Below the pieces are notes generated by a model. That model was given only the letters and a program-made list of their open reading frames with translations. It searched no databases and had not been told where the DNA came from. Below are positions 16,491 through 24,874 of a stretch of 64,000 nucleotides of DNA, in pieces (position 1 is the first letter of the stretch; every line of letters starts with the position of its first letter). Location: NCBI GenBank assembly GCA_902168115.1, contig CABHPB010000067.1, positions 1 through 64,000 on the forward strand, in the 5' to 3' direction. Both the position numbers and the translations under genes were made by a program. The DNA comes from an uncultured Methylopila sp. (GTDB taxonomy: Bacteria > Pseudomonadota > Alphaproteobacteria > Rhizobiales > Methylopilaceae).

Positions 16491-17240
16491 GTGAAAGCCA
16501 TCATCCTGAGCGCAGGCCAGGGACGTCGCCTGCTGCCGCTCACCGCCGAGACCCCGAAATGCCTGATTCCCTTCGCCGGCCGCCCGCTGGTCGAGTGGCA
16601 GGTGCGCTCCCTCGCGGCCGCCGGCGTCGACGACGTGGTGGTCGTGACGGGCTTTGAAGCCAGCAAGGTCGACCATGCGCTCGCCGCCATCTCACTGCCG
16701 GGCGTGACGCTGCGCACCACCCACAACCCGTTCTTCGAGCTCGCCGACAATCTCGCCAGCTGCTGGATCGCGCGCCACGAGATGAGGCAGCCGTTCCTGA
16801 TCCTGAACGGCGACACCATGATTGAGCCTGAGATCGCCAGGCGCGTGCTCGCCGATCCCGCGACCTCGCCGATCACCGTGACCATCGACCGCAAGGCCGA
16901 ATACGACAGCGACGACATGAAGGTGCGCGCCGAGGGCGACCGCCTGCTCGCCATCGGCAAGACGCTGCCGTCCGAGATGGTGACCGGCGAGTCGATCGGC
17001 TTCCTGCGCTTCACCGATCAGGGCGCGAAGACCTTCGTCGCCGAGATCGAGCGCCTGCTTCGCAGCGAGGAGGGCCTGAAGCGCTGGTACCTCTCGGCGA
17101 TCGACGGCATCGCCCGCTATCATCAGGGCGAGGTCGGCGTCCGGTCGATCGAAGGCCTCGAATGGAGCGAGCTCGATTTCCCCGTCGACCTCGACCGCGG
17201 CGTCGCCATGACCGAGGGCTGGATCAAGCGCGGCCTCTGA
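16491..17240 (+). CDS. Sugar/phosphocholine nucleotidyltransferase family protein
   Basis: This 249-residue protein has the nucleotidyltransferase signature AGQGRRLLPLTAETPKCLIPF (residues 8-28), with the GxGxRxxPLT loop and the active-site Lys, plus NGDTMIE for the metal-binding Asp. It resembles the LicC-like phosphocholine cytidylyltransferase group and mannose/glucose-1-phosphate transferases. It would activate a small phosphorylated compound with CTP or another NTP for an envelope polymer. It starts 16 bases after fzlA and is probably co-transcribed with it. The exact substrate is not readable from the sequence. Confidence 0.82.
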   Translation: MKAIILSAGQGRRLLPLTAETPKCLIPFAGRPLVEWQVRSLAAAGVDDVVVVTGFEASKVDHALAAISLPGVTLRTTHNPFFELADNLASCWIARHEMRQPFLILNGDTMIEPEIARRVLADPATSPITVTIDRKAEYDSDDMKVRAEGDRLLAIGKTLPSEMVTGESIGFLRFTDQGAKTFVAEIERLLRSEEGLKRWYLSAIDGIARYHQGEVGVRSIEGLEWSELDFPVDLDRGVAMTEGWIKRGL

Positions 17241-17401
17241 CGGCTTTTTGCGGCCGACCTTCGTATCGGCCGCCTCGACCGCCGGTTGCCTCATCGGCCT
17301 CCCGCCATATGACAGTCCTGTGATCGGACGCCCGCTCGATCACGGAGGCGGCCCGAGACCTGCGCGACCGCCATCTCGCCCCTCGACGAGGAGACACCGG
17401 C

Positions 17402-18859
17402 ATGGCGTCCACGCTGACGTTGCGGAAGCGGCTCGAGGATCTGACCGGCGACGAGGAAGGCCACTCGCTCACCAAGTCGCTCAACGCGCTCTCGATCACG
17501 GCGATCGGCATCGGCTGCATCATCGGCGCCGGCATCTTCGTGCTGACGGGCACCGCGGCGGCGAACTACGCCGGGCCGGGCATCATGCTGTCCTTCGCGC
17601 TGGGCGGCATCGCCTGCGCCTTCGTCGGGCTGTGCTACGCCGAATTGTCGGCGCTGATTCCCGTCTCCGGATCGAGCTACACCTACACCTACGCCACGCT
17701 TGGCGAATTCTTCGCCTGGGTGATCGGCTGGGACCTCGTGCTCGAATACGCGATGGGCGCGGCGACCGTCTCCGTCGGCTGGTCGGGCTACATGGTCTCG
17801 ATCCTGCGCGACCTCGGCATTTTTCTGCCGCCGCAGCTCACCAGTTCGCTCGGGGCGTCGGTCAAGCTCGCCGACGGCTCGACCGCGACCGGCGTTTTCA
17901 ACGTGCCGGCGGCGCTGATCGTCCTGCTGCTCACCTTCCTGCTGTCGCGCGGCACCAAGGAGTCCGCGACCGCCAACAACATCATGGTGGTGGTGAAGCT
18001 CGCGGTGGTCGTCGGCTTCATCGTGATCGGCGCGTTCTACGTCGACACCTCGCACTGGTCTCCGATGATCCCGGAGAACAAGGGCGAGTTCGGCGAATTC
18101 GGCTGGTCGGGCGTGCTGCGCGGCGCGGGCGTCGTGTTCTTCGCCTATATCGGCTTCGACGCGGTCTCGACCGCGGCGCAGGAGGCCAAGAAGCCGCAGA
18201 CCGACATGCCGATCGGCATCCTCGGCTCGCTGGGCGTGTGCACCGTGCTCTACATCCTCGTCGCCGCCGTGCTCACCGGCCTCGTCCCCTACACCGAGCT
18301 CAACGTTCCGGATCCGATCGCCAAGGGCGCGGACGCGGTCGGCATGGGCTGGTTCTCCTGGCCGATCAAGATCGGCGCGATCGCGGGGCTCACCACCGTG
18401 ATGCTCGTGCTGCTCTACGGCCAGAGCCGCATCTTCTACACCATGTCGAAGGACGGCCTGCTGCCGCCGGTGTTCGCGAAGATCCATGAGAAGTACGACA
18501 CGCCGTACCTGTCGCAGTGGATGATCGGCGGCTGCGTCGCGCTGATCGGCGGCCTGCTGCCGATCTCGCTGCTCGGCGAGATGGTGTCGATCGGAACGCT
18601 GTTCGCCTTCATCCTGGTCTGCGGCGCGGTGATCTACCTGCGCCGAAGCGAATCCGACGCGCACCGGCCGTTCCGCGTGCCGGGCGTGCCGGTGGTGCCG
18701 ATCCTCGGGATCCTGTTCTGCCTCGCGCTGATGGCGGGCCTGCCCCTCGACACCTGGATCCGCCTGGTCGTCTGGATGGCGATCGGCCTCGCGATCTACT
18801 TCGCCTACAGCCGCCACCACTCCGTGGTGCAGAAGAAGGCCGGGACGGCCGCCGCCTGA
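17402..18859 (+). CDS. APC-superfamily amino acid permease
   Basis: This 485-residue protein has about 12 membrane helices and the family motif GIGCIIGAGIFVLTGTAAA in the first. The later CAT-like features YIGFDAVSTAAQEAKKPQTDMP and SRIFYTMSKDGLLPP match cationic amino acid transporters of the APC superfamily. It should import an amino acid or polyamine-like solute. GAGGAG lies eight bases before the ATG. It converges on the PuuA-like ligase gene with a 25-base gap, so a link to amine metabolism is possible. Confidence 0.92.
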   Translation: MASTLTLRKRLEDLTGDEEGHSLTKSLNALSITAIGIGCIIGAGIFVLTGTAAANYAGPGIMLSFALGGIACAFVGLCYAELSALIPVSGSSYTYTYATLGEFFAWVIGWDLVLEYAMGAATVSVGWSGYMVSILRDLGIFLPPQLTSSLGASVKLADGSTATGVFNVPAALIVLLLTFLLSRGTKESATANNIMVVVKLAVVVGFIVIGAFYVDTSHWSPMIPENKGEFGEFGWSGVLRGAGVVFFAYIGFDAVSTAAQEAKKPQTDMPIGILGSLGVCTVLYILVAAVLTGLVPYTELNVPDPIAKGADAVGMGWFSWPIKIGAIAGLTTVMLVLLYGQSRIFYTMSKDGLLPPVFAKIHEKYDTPYLSQWMIGGCVALIGGLLPISLLGEMVSIGTLFAFILVCGAVIYLRRSESDAHRPFRVPGVPVVPILGILFCLALMAGLPLDTWIRLVVWMAIGLAIYFAYSRHHSVVQKKAGTAAA

Positions 18860-18884
18860 CCGAGGCGGCGGCTCGCGCCGCCGC

Positions 18885-20288
18885 TCATACGTTCAGCAGC
18901 AGGTATTCGCGCTCCCACGGGCTGATGACCCGCATGAAGGTCTCGAACTCGGCGCGCTTGATCGCGCCGTAGGTCGCGATGAACGTGCGCCCGAAGACGT
19001 CCTGCAGCGGCTCGCAGCCCTCGAAGGCGGCGACCGCCTCGAGCAGGCCGCGCGGCAGGTCGTAGTCGAGCCCGTGGGCCGAGCCGTCGATCGGCTCGGT
19101 CGGCGCCAGTCCCTCCACCATGCCGAGATAGCCGCAGGCGAGCGAGGCGGCGATCGCGAGATAGGGGTTGGCGTCGGACGACGGCACCCGGTTCTCGACG
19201 CGCCGCGCCGCCGGCCCGGACGGCGGCACGCGGATGCCGGTGGTCCGGTTGTCGTAGCCCCACTGCACGTTGATCGGCGCCGAGGACTGGCGCGTCAGCC
19301 GGCGGTACGAATTCACGTAGGGCGCCAGCACGCACATGACGGCCGGCAGATACTTCTGCGTGCCGCCGAGGAAGGAGAAGAACTCCGGCGAGGGCTTGCC
19401 CTGCGCGTCGGCGAAGATGTTCTTGCCGGACTTTGCGTCGATCACCGACTGGTGAATGTGCATGGCCGAGCCGGGCTGGTTCGCGATCGGCTTCGCCATG
19501 AAGGTCGCGTACATGCTGTGCTTGAGCGCGGCCTCGCGGATCGTCCGCTTGAACAGGAACACCTGGTCGGCGAGCTCCAGCGGGGCGCCATGACGGAGAT
19601 TGATCTCCATCTGGGCGGCGCCCTCCTCATGGATCAGCGTGTCGATCTCGAGCCCCTGGGCTTCGGAGAACGAATAGATGTCCTCGAACAGCTCGTCGAA
19701 CTCGTTGACCGCCGAGATCGAGTAGGACTGCCGCCCTGTCTCCGGCCGTCCCGAGCGGCCGATCGGCGGCTCCAGCGGGTAGTCCGGATCGGTGTTGGGC
19801 TTGACCAGGTAGAACTCGATCTCGGGCGCGATGATCGGCGCCCAGCCCTTGTGGGAATAGAGGTCGACCACCCGCTTCAGCAACTGCCGGGGCGAGACCT
19901 CGGCAGGCCGGCCGTCGCGGTGGAAGGCGTCATGGATGATCTGGCCGGTCGGGTCGTTCGCCCAGGGCACGGTCGACAGCGTCGACCAGTCCGGCTCCAG
20001 CACCAGATCGGCGTCGGTCGGGTCGCCGCCGCCCGGCTCGTCCTCGTCGGCGTAGCCGCCCGAGATCGTCTGGTGGAAGATCGACGATGGCATGTTCATC
20101 GTCGGCGAATTGAAGAACTTCTGCGCCGGCATGATCTTGCCGCGCGCGACGCCGGCCTGGTCGGGGACGAGACATTCGAGCTCCTCGATCCCGCGATCCG
20201 CGACCCATTCCCGCGCGGCCTCGACGTCGCCCACGCCGCGCCGTTCGGCGATCGCCTCCCGAAGGCCTGCCCGCTTCTTCTTGCTCAT
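18885..20288 (-). CDS. Glutamine synthetase family protein, PuuA-like gamma-glutamylpolyamine synthetase
   Basis: This 467-residue protein has the glutamine synthetase fold: metal-binding EIEFYL, HEEGAAQMEINL, the ATP/ammonia site around SAMHIHQSV, and RVENRVPSSDANPYLA. It lacks the adenylylation-loop signature of GlnA type I. The gene diverges from a complete potFGHI polyamine transporter, so the best call is gamma-glutamylation of putrescine or another amine (the first step of the Puu pathway). No puuB, puuC or puuD is present in this window. Other non-GlnA glutamine synthetase-like ligases cannot be excluded. Confidence 0.88.
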   Translation of the reverse strand: MSKKKRAGLREAIAERRGVGDVEAAREWVADRGIEELECLVPDQAGVARGKIMPAQKFFNSPTMNMPSSIFHQTISGGYADEDEPGGGDPTDADLVLEPDWSTLSTVPWANDPTGQIIHDAFHRDGRPAEVSPRQLLKRVVDLYSHKGWAPIIAPEIEFYLVKPNTDPDYPLEPPIGRSGRPETGRQSYSISAVNEFDELFEDIYSFSEAQGLEIDTLIHEEGAAQMEINLRHGAPLELADQVFLFKRTIREAALKHSMYATFMAKPIANQPGSAMHIHQSVIDAKSGKNIFADAQGKPSPEFFSFLGGTQKYLPAVMCVLAPYVNSYRRLTRQSSAPINVQWGYDNRTTGIRVPPSGPAARRVENRVPSSDANPYLAIAASLACGYLGMVEGLAPTEPIDGSAHGLDYDLPRGLLEAVAAFEGCEPLQDVFGRTFIATYGAIKRAEFETFMRVISPWEREYLLLNV

Positions 20289-20662
20289 AAGTCACTCAAA
20301 CGTGCGGCGACCCACGGCGCGAACCGTAAGACCGCCGACCCGAGCCGGCTGATGCGGCGTCGAGGCGCGTCCTGGAAGGAGGCGCGCTCGTTGCGGGGGC
20401 GCTCCCGGATCGGGTCAGGGAGGGGATGGCGACAGAGGGCCCCCGCGGCGGGAAGACCCCGCCCGGCCCGGCCGCGAGGCGACCGGACGGCCCAAGCCTG
20501 CCCGAGCCCGCGGGCCAAATCAATCCGGCCCGCTGACGCGGCGCCCGGCTCGCCGCGCTGCCGCCGAATTGGGCGCGCCGACCAGTTGTGCGCGCCACGC
20601 CCCAAGGCTAGCCTTCGGCCGTCGGCTCCCGCGCAGGGTCCGGGGGTGAGGGGAACTTTCGC
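20289..20662. other. 374-base divergent promoter region, no gene
   Basis: This very GC-rich spacer separates the PuuA-like gene (minus) and potF (plus). Long open frames on the minus strand are shadows of potF extended into the spacer. It must hold both promoters. I see no clear operator palindrome and no terminator. GAGGGGAAC just before the potF ATG is its ribosome binding site. Confidence 0.6.
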
Positions 20663-21763
20663 ATGACGATCAAACGGTTCGCAGGCGCCTGGCTGGCCGT
20701 CCTCGGTCTGGCCGCAGCGTCGAGCGCGGCGCTCGCGCAGTCGAAGGAGGTCCGCGTCTACAACTGGTCGGACTACATCGACGAGCAGACGGTCAAGGAC
20801 TTCGAGGCCGAGACCGGCATCAAGGTCACCTACGACGTCTTCGACCAGAACGAAATTCTCGAGACCAAGCTGCTCGCCGGCAAGTCCGGCTACGACGTGG
20901 TGGTCCCGAGCGCGACCTTCCTCGCCCGCCAGATCAAGGCCGGCGTGTTCCAGAAGCTCGACAAGTCCAAGGTCCCGAACCTCAAATACGCCTGGCCCGA
21001 GATCTACGAGCGGCTCGCGACCTACGATCCCGGCAACGAATACGCCGTGAACTACATGTGGGGCACGACCGGCATCGGCTACAACATCAACAAGGTGAAG
21101 AAGGCGCTCGGCGGCGATGCGCCGGACAGCTGGGCCTTCGTCTACGACCCCGAGAACCTCAAGAAGCTCAAGAGCTGCGGCGTGATGTTCCTCGACAGCG
21201 CCGAAGACCTGTTGCCCTCCGTCATGACCTATCTCGGCCTCAAGCCGGAGTGGACCGAGGACAACATCAACAAGGCCGCCGCCCACCTCTCCAAGCTGAA
21301 GCCCTACGTCACCCAGTACAACTCGACCGAATACATCTCCGGCCTCGCCAAGGGCTCGATCTGCGTGGCGGTCGGCTATTCCGGCGACGTCTATCAGGCC
21401 AAGAGCCGCGCCGAGGAGGCAAAGAACAAGGTCGAGGTCGACTACATGCTGCCCAAGGAAGGCGCGCAGCTGTGGTTCGACGAGATGGTGATCCCGGCGG
21501 ACGCGCCGCATCCGGACGCGGCGCTGGCCTTCATCAACTACATGCAGAAGCCCGAGGTCGCGGCGAAGAACTCGAACTTCGTCTCCTACGCCAACGGCAA
21601 CCTGGAATCGCAGAAGTTCATCGACGAGTCCGTCAAGGGCAACCCGAACGTCTATCCGACGCCGGAAGTGTTCGCGAAGCTCTTCACGGTCCAGACGATC
21701 ACCGACAGCAAGGTCCAGCGCACGCTGACCCGCGCCTTCCAGAAGGCGAAGGCCGGACGCTGA
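20663..21763 (+). CDS. potF: Polyamine ABC transporter substrate-binding protein
   Basis: A signal peptide (MTIKRFAGAWLAVLGLAAA..ALAQ) leads a 366-residue periplasmic binding protein. VRVYNWSDYIDEQTVKDFE and DVFDQNEILETKLLAGKSGYDVVVPS are the hallmark of PotF/PotD proteins that bind putrescine or spermidine. It is the first gene of the potFGHI operon and is followed by the ATPase after 77 bases, a larger gap than between the rest, which would allow differential expression of the abundant binding protein. Confidence 0.94.
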   Translation: MTIKRFAGAWLAVLGLAAASSAALAQSKEVRVYNWSDYIDEQTVKDFEAETGIKVTYDVFDQNEILETKLLAGKSGYDVVVPSATFLARQIKAGVFQKLDKSKVPNLKYAWPEIYERLATYDPGNEYAVNYMWGTTGIGYNINKVKKALGGDAPDSWAFVYDPENLKKLKSCGVMFLDSAEDLLPSVMTYLGLKPEWTEDNINKAAAHLSKLKPYVTQYNSTEYISGLAKGSICVAVGYSGDVYQAKSRAEEAKNKVEVDYMLPKEGAQLWFDEMVIPADAPHPDAALAFINYMQKPEVAAKNSNFVSYANGNLESQKFIDESVKGNPNVYPTPEVFAKLFTVQTITDSKVQRTLTRAFQKAKAGR

Positions 21764-21840
21764 CGGTCTCTTCGTTCCGGGCGGCCCCGCCGCCCGGAAC
21801 GACTTTCTCGTTCCCTTCTTCTCTCCCATCCGGACGAAGC

Positions 21841-23007
21841 ATGGCGCCGAAGCCAGCCCAGAAAGCCCTCGGGCCGATCCGCCGATCCTTCGCGCCCTGG
21901 CTCGACCCGTCGGCCGTTCCCCTGATCCGCTTCGAGAACGTCGTGAAGCGCTTCGGCGACTTCACCGCGGTCGACGATGTCTCGCTCGACGTTCACCAGC
22001 GGGAGTTCTTCTCGCTGCTCGGTCCGTCCGGCTGCGGCAAGACCACGTTGATGCGCATGCTCGCCGGCTTCGAGCACCCGACCTCCGGGCGGATCACGCT
22101 CGCCGGAGAGGACCTCGCGGGCGTGCCGCCCTACCGACGGCCCGTCAACATGATGTTCCAGTCCTACGCGCTGTTCCCGCACATGACGGTCGAGCAGAAT
22201 GTCGCCTTCGGGCTCAAGCAGGACGGTCTGCCGAAGCCCGAGATCGCCGCGCGCGTCGCCGAGATGCTGCGCCTCGTCAAGCTCGAGCCCTTCGCCAAGA
22301 GGAAGCCGCATCAGCTCTCCGGCGGCCAGCGCCAGCGCGTCGCGCTCGCCCGCTCGATCGCCAAGCGCCCGAAGGTGCTGCTGCTCGACGAGCCGCTCGG
22401 CGCGCTCGACAAGAAGCTGCGCGAGGAGACGCAGTTCGAGCTCATGGATCTGCAGATGGAGCTGGGCCTCACCTTCCTGATCGTGACGCACGACCAGGAG
22501 GAGGCGATGACCGTCTCCGACCGCATCGCGGTGATGGACCACGGCAAGCTCGTGCAGGTCGCGACCCCGGGCGAGATCTACGAGCAGCCGAACTGCCGCT
22601 ACGTCGCCGACTTCATCGGCAACATCAACCTGATCGAGGGCACGGTCGAGAGCGCCGGCGGCGGCGAGGTGCGCGTGAAGGGCGAGGACACGCCGGGCGC
22701 CTTCGTCTGCGCCGGTGACGCCGCGCTCGCCCAGGGCTCCAAGGTCGCGCTCGCGGTCAGGCCGGAGAAGATGCGCGTCTCGCTCGACGCGCCGCCGGCG
22801 GACGCGACCAACGTGCTGCAGGGAGAGGTCTGGGATCTCGCCTATATGGGCGATTGGACCGTGCTGCTGATCAAGATCGACGGTTCGGAGAAGGTGCTGC
22901 GCGTCAGCCGCGCCAACATGACCCGCACCGAAGCCAAGCCCATCGCATGGGACGACCGCGTCCATGTCTGGTTCGCGCCGGACGCCGCCGTGCTGCTGAC
23001 GTCGTGA
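21841..23007 (+). CDS. potG: Polyamine ABC transporter ATP-binding protein
   Basis: This 388-residue cytosolic ATPase has Walker A GPSGCGKTT, Q-loop MMFQSYALFPHMTV, signature LSGGQRQRVALARS, Walker B LLLDEPLGALD and H-loop VTHDQEEA, all intact. A TOBE domain occupies the last 110 residues. An N-terminal extension of about 25 residues (MAPKPAQKALGPIRRSFAPW) is typical of PotG. I chose the ATG at 21841 because the open frame further up overlaps potF. Seven bases separate it from potH. Confidence 0.94.
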   Translation: MAPKPAQKALGPIRRSFAPWLDPSAVPLIRFENVVKRFGDFTAVDDVSLDVHQREFFSLLGPSGCGKTTLMRMLAGFEHPTSGRITLAGEDLAGVPPYRRPVNMMFQSYALFPHMTVEQNVAFGLKQDGLPKPEIAARVAEMLRLVKLEPFAKRKPHQLSGGQRQRVALARSIAKRPKVLLLDEPLGALDKKLREETQFELMDLQMELGLTFLIVTHDQEEAMTVSDRIAVMDHGKLVQVATPGEIYEQPNCRYVADFIGNINLIEGTVESAGGGEVRVKGEDTPGAFVCAGDAALAQGSKVALAVRPEKMRVSLDAPPADATNVLQGEVWDLAYMGDWTVLLIKIDGSEKVLRVSRANMTRTEAKPIAWDDRVHVWFAPDAAVLLTS

Positions 23008-23014
23008 GGGGGCG

Positions 23015-23947
23015 ATGACCGACACGGTCGCCTCAAAGCCGGAAGGAACCAGCCCCTGGGGGCGGCGCCTCGTCGTCGCGGTTCCCTATCTCTGGCTGCT
23101 CGTCCTCTTCCTGACGCCGTTCCTGATCGTCCTGAAGATCTCGTTCTCGAACAAGGTCGTCGCCCAACCGCCTTACGAGCCGCAGCTCGACCTCGCCGGC
23201 GGCTGGCAGGCGATCAAGGACTTCTTCGCCGGCCTAACCCTCGACAACTACTATGCGATCTTCGATTACACGGAGAACATCGAGGCCTATTTCTCGAGCC
23301 TGAAGATCGCGGCGACGGCCACGATCCTGATGCTGTTGATCGCCTATCCCATGGCCTACGCCATGGCGCGCGCGCCGAAGACCATTCGGCCGACGCTGGT
23401 GATGGCGGTCATCCTGCCGTTCTGGACCTCGCTGCTGATCCGCGTCTACGCCTGGATCGGCATCCTCGACCGGGAAGGGCTGCTCAACGCCTCGCTGCAA
23501 TGGCTCGGGATCATCGACGAGCCGCTCGAGATCCTGCACACCGAGATCGCCGTCTATATCGGCATGGTCTATTCGTACCTGCCCTTCATGGTGCTGCCGC
23601 TCTACGCCAGCCTCGAGAAGCTCGACGAGACGTTGCTCGAGGCCGCCGCCGACCTCGGCTGCCCGCCCTGGAAGAGTTTTTGGCAGGTGACTGTGCCGCT
23701 CTCGCTGCCCGGCGTGATCGCGGGCTGCTTCCTAGTCTTCATCCCGGCCGTCGGCGAGTTCGTGATCCCGGAACTGCTTGGCGGCTCGGGCACCTACATG
23801 ATCGGCCAGGCGCTCTACGCCGAGTTCTTCCCCAATCTCAACTGGCCGGGCGCCTGCGCCATCGCGGTGCTGCTGCTGCTCGTGCTTGTCGTGCCGATCG
23901 CGATCTACCAGAACGTCCAGACCAAAGAGATCGAGGGACGAGCGTGA
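23015..23947 (+). CDS. potH: Polyamine ABC transporter permease
   Basis: This 310-residue inner-membrane permease has about six helices and the EAA loop EAAADLGCPPWKSFWQVTVPLSLPG that docks on the ATPase. It begins seven bases after potG. The large periplasmic loop after the first helix (residues about 50-85) is typical of PotH. It pairs with PotI. Confidence 0.93.
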   Translation: MTDTVASKPEGTSPWGRRLVVAVPYLWLLVLFLTPFLIVLKISFSNKVVAQPPYEPQLDLAGGWQAIKDFFAGLTLDNYYAIFDYTENIEAYFSSLKIAATATILMLLIAYPMAYAMARAPKTIRPTLVMAVILPFWTSLLIRVYAWIGILDREGLLNASLQWLGIIDEPLEILHTEIAVYIGMVYSYLPFMVLPLYASLEKLDETLLEAAADLGCPPWKSFWQVTVPLSLPGVIAGCFLVFIPAVGEFVIPELLGGSGTYMIGQALYAEFFPNLNWPGACAIAVLLLLVLVVPIAIYQNVQTKEIEGRA

Positions 23948-23957
23948 GGGCCGCGCG

Positions 23958-24779
23958 ATGACCAAAGGCCTCTCCAAGATCAACCTGACCGCGCTGACCT
24001 TTGGCTTCGCGTTCCTCTACCTGCCGATCGTCCTCCTGGTGATCTATTCCTTCAACGCCTCGCGGCTGGTCACCGTCTGGGGCGGCTTCTCGACGAAATG
24101 GTACGTCGAGCTCTGGAACAACCAGCAGCTCATCGACGCGGCGCTGCGGTCCGTGCAGGTCGGCCTCGTCTCCGCTACGGTCGCGACAGTGCTCGGAACG
24201 ATGGCCGCGATCGTGCTGGTGCGGCTCGGACGCTTTCCCGGCCGAACTCTGTTCTCGGGCATGATCTACGCGCCGCTGGTGATGCCGGACATCATCACGG
24301 GCCTGTCCATGCTGCTGCTGTTCGTGGCGATGGACCTCAGCCGCGGCATGTTCACCCTGATGCTGGCGCACATCACCTTCTCGATGTGCTACGTCGCGAT
24401 CGTCGTGCAGTCGCGGCTGCTGACCTTCGACCGGAGCCTTGAGGAGGCCGCGCTCGACCTCGGCTGTCCGCCGGCCAAGACCTTCTTCGTCGTGACGCTG
24501 CCCATCATCCTGCCCGCCGTGATCTCGGGCTGGATGCTGGCCTTCTCGCTGTCGATCGACGACGCGGTGATCTCCCAGTTCGCGACGGGGCCCGGCGCCT
24601 CGACGCTGCCGATCGAGATCTTCTCGGCGGTGCGCCGAGGAGTGTCGCCGCAGATGAACGCGGTCTGCACCATCCTGATCGCCATCGTCACGAGCGGCGT
24701 CATCATCGCCTCGATCGCGACCAAGCGCGCCGAGGTCGCCCGGATGCGCGAGGAGCGCGCAGCAATGGCCGGCCGCTGA
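23958..24779 (+). CDS. potI: Polyamine ABC transporter permease
   Basis: This 273-residue permease starts MTKGLSKINLTALTFGFAFL and has six helices with the EAA loop EAALDLGCPPAKTFFVVTLPIILP. The ATG at 23958 follows potH by ten bases; the frame open further upstream lies inside potH and is not used. It is the last gene of the potFGHI operon. Confidence 0.93.
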   Translation: MTKGLSKINLTALTFGFAFLYLPIVLLVIYSFNASRLVTVWGGFSTKWYVELWNNQQLIDAALRSVQVGLVSATVATVLGTMAAIVLVRLGRFPGRTLFSGMIYAPLVMPDIITGLSMLLLFVAMDLSRGMFTLMLAHITFSMCYVAIVVQSRLLTFDRSLEEAALDLGCPPAKTFFVVTLPIILPAVISGWMLAFSLSIDDAVISQFATGPGASTLPIEIFSAVRRGVSPQMNAVCTILIAIVTSGVIIASIATKRAEVARMREERAAMAGR

Positions 24780-24874
24780 GACGATCGGAAAAATTCTTGC
24801 CCGCGACTTTGTGAACTGTCCGGCGACCGGCGATTTAACCGGTGATTAGCCATTTGCTGGCGTCATCCCTGAGC

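Noticed and set aside
17244-17275. Hairpin GCGGCCGA/TCGGCCGC after the nucleotidyltransferase gene
   Set aside because: The T-run precedes rather than follows the stem on the coding strand, so it is not a normal intrinsic terminator.
20285-21829. 514-residue minus-strand frame over potF
   Set aside because: Codon-bias shadow of potF on the opposite strand; composition shows Asp/Val/Gly/Leu repeats and no motif.
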